The notes under the pieces were generated by a model that saw only the letters and a program-made list of their open reading frames with translations, searched no databases and had not been told where the DNA came from. This document shows, one piece after another, positions 49,698 to 59,124 of a stretch of DNA of 64,000 bases. The position numbers and the translations under genes are program-made. Numbering within the stretch: the stretch's first letter is position 1; every line of letters starts with the position of its first letter. The stretch comes from JALZKA01 sp963734015 (GTDB taxonomy: Bacteria; Actinomycetota; Thermoleophilia; Solirubrobacterales; 70-9), in contig CAVTFG010000019.1 of the NCBI GenBank assembly GCA_963734015.1, positions 62,001 to 126,000 on the forward strand. Direction: 5' to 3'.

Positions 49698-49739
49698 CCC
49701 GCGGAGCGGGGGGCGGCCCTCCCGTCCCTCCCGGACGGG
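49698..49739. terminator. GC hairpin pair between convergent genes, candidate bidirectional terminator
   Basis: CCCGC-GGA-GCGGG (49698-49710) and CCCGTCC-CTCCC-GGACGGG (49721-49739) are two perfect hairpins filling the 56-bp gap between the convergent anti-sigma and sigma genes. There is no U-run, so intrinsic termination would be of the GC-hairpin type common in actinobacteria. Confidence 0.5.
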
Positions 49740-49744
49740 GTGGG

Positions 49745-50515
49745 CTACTCGGGGCCCGGCACCTGTTCGCGCACCGCGTCGAGCGCTCGGCGGAGGAGGC
49801 GTGAGACGTGCATCTGGGAGATTCCGACCCGCTCGGCGATCTCCGACTGCGTGAGGTCCTCGACGAATCGCAGGTTGAGGATCGTGCGCTCGCGCTCGGG
49901 CAGGAGCGCCAGGGTCCGCTGGATCGCCTCGCCGTACTCGACGGTCTGGAAGGCCGGGTCCTCGTCCCCGATCGTGTCGGCCAGCACCGCGGCGTCGTCG
50001 TCGGGGCCCACCGCGGCGTCGAGTGAGTACGGCCGGCGGGCGCTCGCCGCCTCCATCGCCTCGAGCACCTGCTCGAGGTTGAGCCCGGTGTGGTCGGCGA
50101 CGTCGGCGGCCGACGGCGCGCGCCCCAGCTTGGTGGGGAGTGTGTCGACGGCGCGGTCGATGTCAGCGATCCGTTCCTGGAGCCCGCGCGGCAGATGGAC
50201 CTGGCGCCCCCGGTCGCGGAAGTGCCGTTTGAGTTCGCCGAGGATCGTCGGCGCCGCGTAGCTCGCGAACGTGTAGCCCAGCGTGGGGTCGAAGCCCTCG
50301 ATCGCCTTGACCAGCCCCAGGCTGGCGACCTGGTGCAGGTCCTCCGTCGGCTCGGGGCCGCCCGCATAGCGGTTGGCCAGGCTCCGCGCCAGAGGCAGGA
50401 AGCGGTCGACCAGTTCCTCGCGGACCGCCTGATCGCGAGTCTGGTGATAGCGCTCGAGCAGCAGACGCTCGTCAGCCAGTCGCTCGCCCGCCCCGGGTCC
50501 CGGTCCCTCGGTCAT
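49745..50515 (-). CDS. SigB/SigF-family RNA polymerase sigma factor
   Basis: 256 residues with regions 2, 3 and 4 of group 3 sigma factors: EDLHQVASLGLVKAIEGFDPTLGYTFASYAAPTILGELKRHFRD (region 2), VHLPRGLQERIADIDRAVDTL...PSAADVADHTGLNLEQVLEAM (region 3) and LALLPERERTILNLRFVEDLTQSEIAERVGISQMHVSRLLRRALD (region 4). Region 1.1 is absent, as in stress sigma factors. The regulatory STAS and HATPase genes are convergent next to it. It probably controls a general stress response. Confidence 0.92.
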   Translation of the reverse strand: MTEGPGPGAGERLADERLLLERYHQTRDQAVREELVDRFLPLARSLANRYAGGPEPTEDLHQVASLGLVKAIEGFDPTLGYTFASYAAPTILGELKRHFRDRGRQVHLPRGLQERIADIDRAVDTLPTKLGRAPSAADVADHTGLNLEQVLEAMEAASARRPYSLDAAVGPDDDAAVLADTIGDEDPAFQTVEYGEAIQRTLALLPERERTILNLRFVEDLTQSEIAERVGISQMHVSRLLRRALDAVREQVPGPE

Positions 50516-50563
50516 CCGGGGTCAGTATCGCAGCGCCGCGCCGGGCGCATTTCCACGGGTGGG

Positions 50564-51418
50564 TCAGGTGTGAGCGCCCCCGGGGGCGAGTGGAAGTGCG
50601 GGCTCCACCTCGTCCTCAGCGACCGACGCCATCTCTTCCGCTCGTCGTTGCTGCCAGAGCACGAGCGAGATCGCGACCACTACGACGAGGAAGAGGATCG
50701 TCGCCAGCACGTTCACCTGGATGGGAATCCCGCGCAGGGCCGCGCCGTAGACGTAGAGCGGGAAGGTCACCGTCGTTCCCGAGTTGAAGTTCGAGATCAC
50801 GAAGTCGTCGATCGAAAGCGCGAACGCGAGCAGGCCCGCCGCCATCACGCCCGGCGCCAGCAGCGGCAGTGTCACGTGGCGGAAGGTCTGAAGCGGCGTT
50901 GCCCCGAGATCGGCGGCGGCCTCCTCGATGTTGCGATCGAACCCGATCAGCCGAGATCGGACGACGACGACGACGAAGCTGATCGAGAACATCACGTGCG
51001 CGATCAACAGCGTCGTGAACCCGAGCGCGAGGCCATAGACGACGAACATCGAGAGCAGTGCGGCGCCGATCACGATCTCGGGGGTGGCCAGCGGCAGCAC
51101 GATCAGCAGATTCGCGCCACGCCGGCCGAAAAACTGGTGGCGTACGAGTGCGATCGCCATCATCGTCCCGATCGCGGTGGCGATGAGCGTGGTCACCGCC
51201 GCCAGCTCGAGCGATACGAGCATCGCGTCGTTCAGCTCCGGGATGGAGAACGCGTCCTTCCAATACTCCAGCGTGAAGCCGCCGCTGAGGGAGAAGTCGA
51301 GCCGATCGCGGGGGGTCTCGGCGAACGAGAACACGGCGATCACGACGATGGGGATCAGCATGTACGCGACCGCGAACCCGGCGTAGATCATGAGCCCGTT
51401 TCGTCGTAGCCACTGCAT
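50564..51418 (-). CDS. potC: spermidine/putrescine ABC transporter permease PotC
   Basis: 284-residue permease with six helices. It has FSFAETPRDRLDFSLSGGFTLEYW after helix 1 and the EAA loop EEAAADLGATPLQTFRHVTLPLLAPG. The start ATG lies 3 bp after the potB stop. It is the last gene of the operon potA-potD-potB-potC (54657 to 50564, minus strand). Confidence 0.92.
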   Translation of the reverse strand: MQWLRRNGLMIYAGFAVAYMLIPIVVIAVFSFAETPRDRLDFSLSGGFTLEYWKDAFSIPELNDAMLVSLELAAVTTLIATAIGTMMAIALVRHQFFGRRGANLLIVLPLATPEIVIGAALLSMFVVYGLALGFTTLLIAHVMFSISFVVVVVRSRLIGFDRNIEEAAADLGATPLQTFRHVTLPLLAPGVMAAGLLAFALSIDDFVISNFNSGTTVTFPLYVYGAALRGIPIQVNVLATILFLVVVVAISLVLWQQRRAEEMASVAEDEVEPALPLAPGGAHT

Positions 51419-51421
51419 CGG

Positions 51422-52291
51422 CTAGCTTGCCTCCTCCTCTTCGCCCATGAAGGCCTCGGTGCCGGCGGCGCGAATGTAGACGAGGACCACGGCCAGGACC
51501 GCCGCCATCATCAGGAACGAGAGCGCCGCCGCCTCCGGGTAGTTCCGGTCGCTGAGGTAGAGCGACTGGATCCGGTTGCCGATCATGAACTGGTTCGGGC
51601 TCCCGAGTATCTGGGCGTTCACGTAATCCCCGAACGCTGGGATGAACGTGAGCAGGCTCCCGGCGACGATCCCGGGTGCAGTCAACGGCAGGGTCACCTT
51701 GCGGAAGGCGGTGCTCGCCGACGCGTAGAGGTCCTTTGCCGCCTCGATCAGGCTCAAGTCGATCCGCTCGAGGCTGGCGTAGATCGGCAGGATCATGAAC
51801 GGCAGAAAGTTGTAGGTGAGCCCGGCGATCACGGCGCCCGAGGTCGCCAGGATGCGCCCGTCGTCGGGGATGATCGCGAGGAACTGGAGGACATCGACGA
51901 GCGGGCTCGAGTCAGCCAGGATCGTCTTCCAGGCGATCGTGCGGATCAGGTACGTGGTGAAGAACGGCGCGATCACCGCGAACAGAAGGAGCAGCCGCCA
52001 GCGTGGGCTCGCCTTGACGGCGATCGCATAGGCCAGCGGGTAGGCGATCAGCAGCGCCAGTATGGTCGCCACCCCGGAGTACAGGAAGGTGCGGAAGATC
52101 TGCTCCCAGCGGCCGTCGAGCGAGTCCGGGAAATTCGACCATTCCCAGGTGAAGACGAAGCCCTCGGTGAACGTGCCCGAGCGGAGCGCCAACTCGCCCA
52201 TGAAGTACATGGGCACAACGAAGAAGAGGATCAGCCAGATGGTCCCCGGGGCGAGGAGACCGTACGGGACGAGGCGGCGGCGACGGCTCAC
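51422..52291 (-). CDS. potB: spermidine/putrescine ABC transporter permease PotB
   Basis: 289-residue permease with about six helices, starting SRRRRLVPYGLLAPGTIWLILFFVVPMYFM. The EAA loop is LIEAAKDLYASASTAFRKVTLPLTAPG. The GTG start at 52291 follows potD by 48 bp. In that gap GGAGG (about 52319) precedes a tiny six-codon frame, MSCARP, whose stop overlaps the potB GTG, perhaps coupling initiation. Confidence 0.92.
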   Translation of the reverse strand: MSRRRRLVPYGLLAPGTIWLILFFVVPMYFMGELALRSGTFTEGFVFTWEWSNFPDSLDGRWEQIFRTFLYSGVATILALLIAYPLAYAIAVKASPRWRLLLLFAVIAPFFTTYLIRTIAWKTILADSSPLVDVLQFLAIIPDDGRILATSGAVIAGLTYNFLPFMILPIYASLERIDLSLIEAAKDLYASASTAFRKVTLPLTAPGIVAGSLLTFIPAFGDYVNAQILGSPNQFMIGNRIQSLYLSDRNYPEAAALSFLMMAAVLAVVLVYIRAAGTEAFMGEEEEAS

Positions 52292-52339
52292 GGGCGAGCG
52301 CAGCTCATCTCGTTGTTACCTCCGCCGCCGCTCCTCTGG

Positions 52340-53494
52340 TCAGCCGGGCCCGCCGCCGGCGATGACGTCGTTCCACGCTTCCTCGACCTCCTGGACGTCG
52401 GCGTCGTCTCCCGGCGGCTCCTGGAACGGGAAGCAGTCCGCGACGAACTGGTCGTCGGGGAAGATCAGCGGGTTCTCCGCGAGCTTCGGATCGCGCTTGG
52501 CCAGGATCTCCTTGACCCCGGCGACTGGCGTGACGTAGTTGACGAACGCCGCGATGTCGGCCTGGACCTCGGGCTCATATGCGAAGTTCATGAACTCGAG
52601 CGCAGCGGCCGTGTTGGGCGCGCCTGCGGGGATCGCCATCATGTCGAACCAGAGATTGCAGCCCTCGTCCGGGCGCCGCCACTCGACGTCGTCCCGTCCG
52701 ATCAGGTAACCGTCGCCGGACCAGCCGACCGAAGCGACGACGTTCCCGCTGGTGAGGTCCTCGGTGTACTCGTTGCCGGTCACCTTTCGGATCTGCCCCG
52801 ACTCGACGGCCTTCCCGATCTTGTCGATCGCTGCCATCCAGTCCTCCTTGGTGGCATTCGCCATGTCGACGCCGTCGGCCCTCATCACCAGCGGCACGGT
52901 GTCGCGCATCTCGTCCAGGACGGTCACGCGCCCCTTGTACTTGGGATCCTCGAGAAGGTCGTTGACCGACGTAACGTCATCGGCCTCGCCCTTGATGATC
53001 CAGAGCCCGGTCATACCGCCCTGCCACGGGATCGAGAACTTGTGTTCGGGGTCGTAGGAACCCTCGGACTGGAATTGCGGCGCGAGGTTGTCGAGCACCG
53101 TCTGGACGTCGTCCGGGTTGATCTCCTCGAGGTAGCCCAGGTCGTACATCCGCTTCGCCATCCAGTCGGTGACGACGATGATGTCGCGGCCGCCCGATTC
53201 GCCCTGGTCGAGCAGCGGCTGCATCTTGCCGAAGAACTGGAGGTTCGAGTTGATGTCCTCGATGTACTTGACGGTGGCGCCCGTCTGCTCCTCGAACTCC
53301 GCGATCGAGCCGTTCTTGCCCGGGTCGATGTAGCCCGGCCAGTTGGAGACCGTGAGCTCGCCCTCGACCGGCCCAGACTCCGCGACCACCACCTCCTCCT
53401 CGCTGGCGCCGCCGACGGTCTCGTCGCTGCCGCACGCCGCGAGTCCGAGCGCCGCGAGCAGTGTCGCGATCGCGATCGTGAGCTTTACGGGCAT
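52340..53494 (-). CDS. potD: spermidine/putrescine-binding lipoprotein PotD
   Basis: About 384 residues. The lipoprotein signal from MPVKLTIAIATLLAALGLAAC ends in the lipobox LAAC, followed by an acidic linker. The mature protein begins VEGELTVSNWPGYIDPG, the typical PotD first strand, and includes FEEQTGATVKYIEDINSNLQFFGKM and IPWQGGMTGLWI, segments lining the polyamine site. The start is the ATG at 53494, 2 bp after the potA stop; the longer frame is not family-like. Confidence 0.92.
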   Translation of the reverse strand: MPVKLTIAIATLLAALGLAACGSDETVGGASEEEVVVAESGPVEGELTVSNWPGYIDPGKNGSIAEFEEQTGATVKYIEDINSNLQFFGKMQPLLDQGESGGRDIIVVTDWMAKRMYDLGYLEEINPDDVQTVLDNLAPQFQSEGSYDPEHKFSIPWQGGMTGLWIIKGEADDVTSVNDLLEDPKYKGRVTVLDEMRDTVPLVMRADGVDMANATKEDWMAAIDKIGKAVESGQIRKVTGNEYTEDLTSGNVVASVGWSGDGYLIGRDDVEWRRPDEGCNLWFDMMAIPAGAPNTAAALEFMNFAYEPEVQADIAAFVNYVTPVAGVKEILAKRDPKLAENPLIFPDDQFVADCFPFQEPPGDDADVQEVEEAWNDVIAGGGPG

Positions 53495-53496
53495 GT

Positions 53497-54657
53497 TCAG
53501 TCGCCTCCTTGGGGCGGCTGGGCCGCCGATTCTCTGACGAGATGGATGTGCTCGGGCGCCCATGAGAGGCGCACGCCGGCGCCTCCCCCCGGAAGGCGCC
53601 CGCGTTCGGCCTCGTCCGCGTTGGGGACGAGAACGGTCATCGGGACGTCGCCCGCCAAGCGCACGACGATCTGCGTCGCCGTGCCCAGGTAGACGGAGGA
53701 CTCGACCGTCCCCTCGACCGACGGCCAGCCGTCGCGGGTCGAGTCCTCCTTGCGTCCGATATCAAGCTTCTCCGGTCGGACCACGGCGTGACAGCGCTCG
53801 CCCGTGGCGAGGCCGTCTCCGGCCGCCTCGATCTCCACACCCGCGTCGAGGCGGACGCGCGTGTGGTCCCCCGCGGCCTGCTCGACCACGGCGGGCATCA
53901 GGTTCGAGACGCCGATGAATCCGGCGACGAAGGTTGTGGCCGGGCGCTCGTAGACGGCTTCGGGAGCATCCACCTGCTCGACCCTGCCGCGGTTCATCAC
54001 CGCGATCCGGTCGGACATCGTGAGCGCCTCCTCCTGGTCGTGCGTCACGTAGACGAACGTGATCCCGACGTCGCGCTGGATCCGCTTCAGCTCCAGCTGC
54101 AGGGCCTTACGGAGCTTCAGGTCGAGGGCGCCGAGGGGCTCGTCGAGCAGCAGCACCTTCGGCAGGTTGACCAGCGCCCGCGCCAGCGCGACCCGCTGCT
54201 GCATCCCGCCCGAGAGCTGATTGGGGCGGCGGTTGGCCTCGGTGGCCAGGCCGACGCGCTCGAGCTCGGCTTGGACCCGTTTGTCGATCTCGTCCCGCGG
54301 AACCTTCTTTCGCTTGAGCCCGAAGCTCACGTTCTCGCCGACGTTCAGGTGCGGGAAGAGCGCGTAGCTCTGGAAGACGGTGTTCGTCGGCCGCTTGTAC
54401 GGAGGCAGCTCGGCCACGTCGTCATCGTCGATCAGGACCTTCCCGGCATCCGGCTGCTCGAACCCGGCCACCATGCGCAGCGTCGTCGTCTTGCCGCAGC
54501 CGGAAGGGCCGAGCAGCGTGAAGAACTCGCCGCCGGCCAGTTCCAGGTCCAGGTCGTCGACCGCGACCAGCTCGCCGAAGCGCTTCGTCACGCCCTCCAG
54601 CGTGACGCTCGACTTCGATGCCCCGGGGCTGGCGTCGCTCCTGCTCGGCTCGTCCAA
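53497..54657 (-). CDS. potA: spermidine/putrescine ABC transporter ATP-binding protein PotA
   Basis: 386 residues: Walker A GPSGCGKTT, Q-loop FQSYALFPH, signature LSGGMQQRVALARAL, Walker B VLLLDEPLGALD, switch VTHDQEEALTMSD, and a C-terminal TOBE domain (RCHAVVRPEKLDIG and GTVESSVYLGTATQIVVRL). The TTG start at 54657 has an AG-rich stretch before it. It is the first gene of the pot operon and is divergent from the aminotransferase gene, so import and degradation of polyamines can share control. Confidence 0.93.
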   Translation of the reverse strand: MDEPSRSDASPGASKSSVTLEGVTKRFGELVAVDDLDLELAGGEFFTLLGPSGCGKTTTLRMVAGFEQPDAGKVLIDDDDVAELPPYKRPTNTVFQSYALFPHLNVGENVSFGLKRKKVPRDEIDKRVQAELERVGLATEANRRPNQLSGGMQQRVALARALVNLPKVLLLDEPLGALDLKLRKALQLELKRIQRDVGITFVYVTHDQEEALTMSDRIAVMNRGRVEQVDAPEAVYERPATTFVAGFIGVSNLMPAVVEQAAGDHTRVRLDAGVEIEAAGDGLATGERCHAVVRPEKLDIGRKEDSTRDGWPSVEGTVESSVYLGTATQIVVRLAGDVPMTVLVPNADEAERGRLPGGGAGVRLSWAPEHIHLVRESAAQPPQGGD

Positions 54658-54914
54658 ATCTCTCTGCTCTCTCGTCCCTGAGTGGGACCCGGCGCCGGGC
54701 TGTCCAGCCGGGCGGCGGCTCTCTCGACAATCAGGCTATGCGCCCGGGCAGGTTCTGGCAAGTAGCGAAACCTTCAAAACGTCCAACGGCCCTTGTCCGA
54801 ATCGTATAAACGCTCAGGGAAGTCTTGAACCAGAAATCGCTTGCCTGGGGTCTTTTGTGTGGATACCTTTGTACGGAACGTCAGTCAACCCGACGAGCCA
54901 CTGCGGAGGAGAGA
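54658..54914. promoter_or_regulatory. divergent intergenic region of the polyamine uptake and degradation genes
   Basis: 257 bp between potA and the aminotransferase, lower in GC than the surroundings (AT-rich around 54765-54870). A TATAAAC element at about 54805 and GTGTGGATACCTTTGTAC near 54857-54875 look promoter-like. No long inverted repeat is evident. GGAGGAGAG sits directly before the ATG at 54915. It is the natural target for the PucR or TetR regulators encoded downstream. Confidence 0.45.
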
Positions 54915-56300
54915 ATGGCCACCACGACCGCGACCCCCAGCGCAACCGAGACCGGCGCCGACCTGCAGGAGCTCGCCCGCAAGCACCTGTGGCTGCACTT
55001 CACGCGCATGGGCGGCTTCGACGCCGACCATCCGATCCCGATCATCGCCCGCGGCGAGGGCGCCTACGTCTACGACGAGCACGGCAACCGCTACCTCGAC
55101 GGGCTCTCGGGCCTCTTCTGCTGCAACGCCGGCCACGGTCGCGCCGAGATCGGCGAGGCCATGGAGCGCCAGGTGCGGGAGCTCGACTTCGTCACCAACT
55201 GGAGCTACGCGCACCCTCGCGCCATCGAGCTGGCGACCCGGATCGCGAACCTGGCGCCCGGCGACCTGAACCATGTGTTCTTCACGTCGGGCGGCTCCGA
55301 GGCCGTCGAGTCGGCGCTGAAGCTTGCGCGCCAGTACTTCCGCGTCACCGGCAAGGGCCAGAAGCACAAGGTGATCGCCCGCGAGGTCGCCTACCACGGC
55401 ACCACGATGGGCGCTCTGATGGCCACCGGCATCAGCGGGCTCCGCGCCCCGTTCGAGCCGTTCGCGCAGGGCGGCTGCCACGTCCCGAACACGAACTCCT
55501 ATCACTGGCCGGCCGACCGCGACCCGCTCTGGGCGGCCGAGCAGATCCGGGAGCGGATCGAGTTCGAGGGCCCGGAGACGGTCGCCGCGGTGATCCTCGA
55601 GCCGGTCCAGAACGCCGGCGGCTGCATCCCGCCGCAGGAGGGCTACTTCCAGCGGGTCCGGGAGATCTGCGACGAGCACGACGTCCTGCTGATCTCGGAC
55701 GAGGTGATCTGCGCCTGGGGCCGGCTCGGCCACTACTTCGGCTGCGAGCGCTACGGCTACCAGCCCGACATCGTCACCTCGGCGAAGGCGCTGACCTCCG
55801 CGTATGCCCCGATGGGAGCGATGATCGCCTCGGAGCGCCTCTACGAGCCGTTCAGCACGGGCACGACCTCGTTCGTTCACGGGTTTACGTTCGCCGGCCA
55901 TCCGGTGGCGGCGGCCGCGGCGATGGCGAACCTCGACGTGTTCGAGCGCGAGGACCTCTGCGGCAACGTGCTCGCAAAGGAGGACGAGTTCCGCGCGATG
56001 CTCGACGGCCTCCGCGACATTCCCATCGTCGGCGACGTGCGCGGCGCCGGCTACTTCCACGCGATCGAGCTGGTCAAGGACCAGGACACGAAGGAGGGCT
56101 TCTCGGACGAGGAGTCCGAGTCGCTCCTGCGCGGGTTCCTCTCCGGCGAGCTCTACCGCCGTGGGCTGATCTGCCGCGCCGACGACCGCGGAGACCCCGT
56201 GCTCCAGCTCGCCCCTCCGCTCATCTGCGGCACCGAGCACTTCGAGGAGATCGAATCCGTTCTTCGCGGAGTGCTGACGGAGGCCGCGGAGCGGCTCTAG
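54915..56300 (+). CDS. class III aminotransferase, putrescine/omega-amino:pyruvate type
   Basis: 461-residue PLP enzyme: VYDEHGNRYLDGLSGLFCCNAGHG, FFTSGGSEAVESALKLARQYFRV (phosphate-binding), AVILEPVQNAGGCIPP, LISDEVICAWGRLG (Asp to pyridine N) and the PLP lysine K291 in VTSAKALTSAYAPMGAM. The sequence resembles SpuC-type putrescine:pyruvate and beta-alanine:pyruvate transaminases. The start is ATG 54915 behind GGAGGAGAG. Alanine dehydrogenase and an aldehyde dehydrogenase in the same cluster would complete the route. A paralogue starts at 63535. Confidence 0.87.
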   Translation: MATTTATPSATETGADLQELARKHLWLHFTRMGGFDADHPIPIIARGEGAYVYDEHGNRYLDGLSGLFCCNAGHGRAEIGEAMERQVRELDFVTNWSYAHPRAIELATRIANLAPGDLNHVFFTSGGSEAVESALKLARQYFRVTGKGQKHKVIAREVAYHGTTMGALMATGISGLRAPFEPFAQGGCHVPNTNSYHWPADRDPLWAAEQIRERIEFEGPETVAAVILEPVQNAGGCIPPQEGYFQRVREICDEHDVLLISDEVICAWGRLGHYFGCERYGYQPDIVTSAKALTSAYAPMGAMIASERLYEPFSTGTTSFVHGFTFAGHPVAAAAAMANLDVFEREDLCGNVLAKEDEFRAMLDGLRDIPIVGDVRGAGYFHAIELVKDQDTKEGFSDEESESLLRGFLSGELYRRGLICRADDRGDPVLQLAPPLICGTEHFEEIESVLRGVLTEAAERL

Positions 56301-56331
56301 GACGGGCCGGGCGGGGTCGGGAGGCAGAGCG

Positions 56332-57885
56332 GTGCTGACGGTCGCCTCACTGGTCTCCGATTGCGGCCTGACGCTGGTCGCCGGCGAGGAGAACAGCGGG
56401 CGGGCGCTCCGCTGGGTCCACGCCACCGAGCACGAGGATCCGACCCCCTGGCTCTCGGGCGGGGAGCTGGTCCTGACCACGGGCTACAACCTCGACACGG
56501 CCGCGAAACAGCGCACGTACCTCGAGCTCCTGGCGTCGAAGGGCGTGGCCGGGATGGGATTCGGCATCGGCTTCGACCACAAGCGCCTGCCCAAGGCGAT
56601 CCTCGAGACGGCCGGCAAGGTCGGCATGCCCCTGTTCGAAGTGCCGTACGAGATGCCGTTCATCGCGATCACGGAGCGCGCCGCCTCGCGCCTCGTCAAC
56701 GAGCAGTACGACGTGCTCGAGCGGGGCTCGAAGGTGCACGAGCGCCTCGAGCGCCTGGTGATCGACGGCGGCGGGCTCGAGGAGATCACGGCTCAGGTCG
56801 CCGGCGCGCTCGCCGGCGCGGCGATGGTCTTCGACGGCGCCGGCAAGCCCGTGGCCCGCCATCCCCAGCGCGGGACGCCAAAGGCCGATGAGGCCGGTGC
56901 GATCGGCGCCGAGCTGGTCGAACGCTCGGGTGCGGAGGGCGCTCATGCCTTCGAGCCCAAGGCGACCGGCGACCGTGCCCTGGCCGTGCCGGTCCCAGGC
57001 CCACGCGGCGCGCCTCCGGCGGGGTGGCTCGTGGTCGTCTCGGACAACGGCCCGCTGGGGGACTTCGAGCGCTTGATCGCCGGCCAGGCGTCGATCGTCG
57101 TTGGCCTGGAGCTGATGCGCGAGCGGGTCGTGCGCGAAACGGAGCGGCGGCTCGCCGGTGACCTGCTGGCCGATGCCCTCTCCGGCCGGCTCGACGCGGA
57201 GGAGCTCTCCGGCCGGTTGCGCCCCTTCGGGGTGCACTCGGAGGCCGCGGTGCTGGTGTTCGAGCTGGACGACCCGCCTGCGGCCGAGGCGACGCTGGAG
57301 GTCGCGCTCACGGAAGCCGGCGTTCCCGCCCTCGTGGCCACCAGCGCGGCGGCCGGGCGCGCGCTCCTCTGCGCCGTGATCGAGGGATCCGTGCGGGATC
57401 CGGTGACCGTCGGCCGGCAGGCGCGCGCAGCCCTGATCGGCGCCCACCCCGACCTTCGGGTCGCAGCCAGCAGGTCGGTTGGCCTCAGCGCGCTGCGCCG
57501 CGCGTTCCACGAGGCGCGCTGCGCGCTGGAGGCGACGTCGCTGAACGGCGCCGGTCCCGAGGTGGCGTCCTATCGCGATCTCGGCGCGTTCACCCTGCTG
57601 CTGGCGCTGCAGGACGACGAGGCCCTCCGGCTCTACAGCGACGGGCTCCTCGAGCCGATTCAGCGCGGCGAGGGGGAGTACGGTGGCGAGTTGCTGCGGT
57701 CGCTCGAGGCGTTCATCGAGAACAACGGCAACTGGGAGCGGGCGGCGCGTCAGCTCTACTGCCACCGCCACACGCTGCGCTATCGGATCCGGAAGATCGA
57801 GGAGTTGACGGGCAGGGATTTGTCGAGGGCCACGGATCGCATCGAGCTGTGGCTCGCACTTCGAGCACGGGAGCTGGTGAGGTAA
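56332..57885 (+). CDS. PucR-family transcriptional regulator
   Basis: 517 residues. The N-terminal PucR domain (MLTVASLVSDCGLTLVAGEE, then PWLSGGELVLTTGYNL) is followed by a central GGDEF-like/CdaR region. The C-terminal helix-turn-helix has LEAFIENNGNWERAARQLYCHRHTLRYRIRKIEELTG. Members regulate purine, proline, GABA or polyamine catabolism. Placement between the aminotransferase and ald (3 bp apart from ald) suggests it senses a polyamine or GABA intermediate and controls this cluster. Confidence 0.88.
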   Translation: MLTVASLVSDCGLTLVAGEENSGRALRWVHATEHEDPTPWLSGGELVLTTGYNLDTAAKQRTYLELLASKGVAGMGFGIGFDHKRLPKAILETAGKVGMPLFEVPYEMPFIAITERAASRLVNEQYDVLERGSKVHERLERLVIDGGGLEEITAQVAGALAGAAMVFDGAGKPVARHPQRGTPKADEAGAIGAELVERSGAEGAHAFEPKATGDRALAVPVPGPRGAPPAGWLVVVSDNGPLGDFERLIAGQASIVVGLELMRERVVRETERRLAGDLLADALSGRLDAEELSGRLRPFGVHSEAAVLVFELDDPPAAEATLEVALTEAGVPALVATSAAAGRALLCAVIEGSVRDPVTVGRQARAALIGAHPDLRVAASRSVGLSALRRAFHEARCALEATSLNGAGPEVASYRDLGAFTLLLALQDDEALRLYSDGLLEPIQRGEGEYGGELLRSLEAFIENNGNWERAARQLYCHRHTLRYRIRKIEELTGRDLSRATDRIELWLALRARELVR

Positions 57886-57888
57886 CAG

Positions 57889-59079
57889 GTGAAGGTCGGA
57901 GTCCCAACCGAGATCAAGACGGACGAATACCGCGTCGCTTTGACGCCGATCGGCGTCCGGGAGCTGGCCGAGGACGGGCACGAGGTGATCGTCCAGAAGG
58001 GCGCCGGAGACGGATCGGCGATCACGGACTCCGATTACGAGGCGCAGGGCGCGCGGATCGCCCCGACCGCCGAGGACGTCTTCGGCGAGGCCGAGCTGAT
58101 CCTTGGCGTCAAGGAGCCGCAGCCGGAGGAGGTCGCGCTGCTGCGGCCCGAGCACACGCTGTTCACCTATCTCCACCTGGCGCCGGCGCCGGAGCTAACC
58201 AAGGCGCTCTGCGCGACCGGGGCGACGTGTATCGCGTACGAGACGGTCGAGGACCACCAGGGCCAGCTGCCCCTCCTCGCACCGATGTCTGAGATCGCGG
58301 GGAAGATCGCGACCCAGGCGGGAGCCTTCATGCTCGAGAAGCCCCTCGGCGGGCGCGGGATCCTGCTGGGCGGCGTCCCGGGCGTGGCCTCGGCGAACGT
58401 GATGATCATCGGCGGCGGCGCGGTCGGGATGAACGCGGCCTTCATCGCGATCGGGATGGAGGCCGACGTCTTCGTCTACGACAAGTCGATCGATCGCCTC
58501 CGCGACCTCGACATAGCCTTCGGGGGACGCGCGTCCACCGTCTTCAGCTCGACGCTGTCGATCGAGGAGCGGCTGCCCGACGTGGACCTCGTGATCGGCG
58601 GCGTGCTCGTCCACGGCGCACGCGCGCCGCACGTGGTCAGCCGGGCGCAGCTCGGTTTGATGAAGCCAAGCGCGGTCCTCGTGGACGTCGCGATCGACCA
58701 GGGCGGGTGCTTCGAAACCTCGAAGCCCACCACGCATTCCGACCCCACCTACGAGGTGGACGGCATCATCCACTACTGCGTCGCAAACATGCCTGGCGCG
58801 GTGCCGATCACGTCCACCTATGCGCTCACCAACGCGACGCTTCCCTACATGCTCTCGCTCGCCAACCACGGCGTGGTCGAGGCGGTGCGGCGCAACCCCG
58901 GTCTCAAGCCGGGCATCAACGTCGCCGGCGGCAAGGTCACGCACCGCGCCGTGGCCGAGGGCGTCGGCATGGAGTACTCATCGCCCGAGCAGGTGCTGGG
59001 CTTCGAGATGCCGGTAAACGGCGCCTCGGCCGACGGAGCGGGGGCGACCGCCGCCCGCGCGATGCCGGGTTCAAGCTAG
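57889..59079 (+). CDS. ald: alanine dehydrogenase
   Basis: NAD-dependent oxidative deamination of L-alanine to pyruvate and ammonia, reversible. 396 residues with PTEIKTDEYRVALTP, catalytic K75 in GVKEPQPEE and H96 in FTYLHLAPA, the Rossmann motif VMIIGGGAVGMNAAFIAIGM and the active-site DVAIDQGGCFETS. In this cluster it would regenerate pyruvate, the amino acceptor of the neighbouring transaminases, from the alanine they form. Confidence 0.95.
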   Translation: MKVGVPTEIKTDEYRVALTPIGVRELAEDGHEVIVQKGAGDGSAITDSDYEAQGARIAPTAEDVFGEAELILGVKEPQPEEVALLRPEHTLFTYLHLAPAPELTKALCATGATCIAYETVEDHQGQLPLLAPMSEIAGKIATQAGAFMLEKPLGGRGILLGGVPGVASANVMIIGGGAVGMNAAFIAIGMEADVFVYDKSIDRLRDLDIAFGGRASTVFSSTLSIEERLPDVDLVIGGVLVHGARAPHVVSRAQLGLMKPSAVLVDVAIDQGGCFETSKPTTHSDPTYEVDGIIHYCVANMPGAVPITSTYALTNATLPYMLSLANHGVVEAVRRNPGLKPGINVAGGKVTHRAVAEGVGMEYSSPEQVLGFEMPVNGASADGAGATAARAMPGSS

Positions 59080-59124
59080 GCAGACAGCAAAGACCACAGC
59101 AAACAACGCGACCAGGGGAGAAAA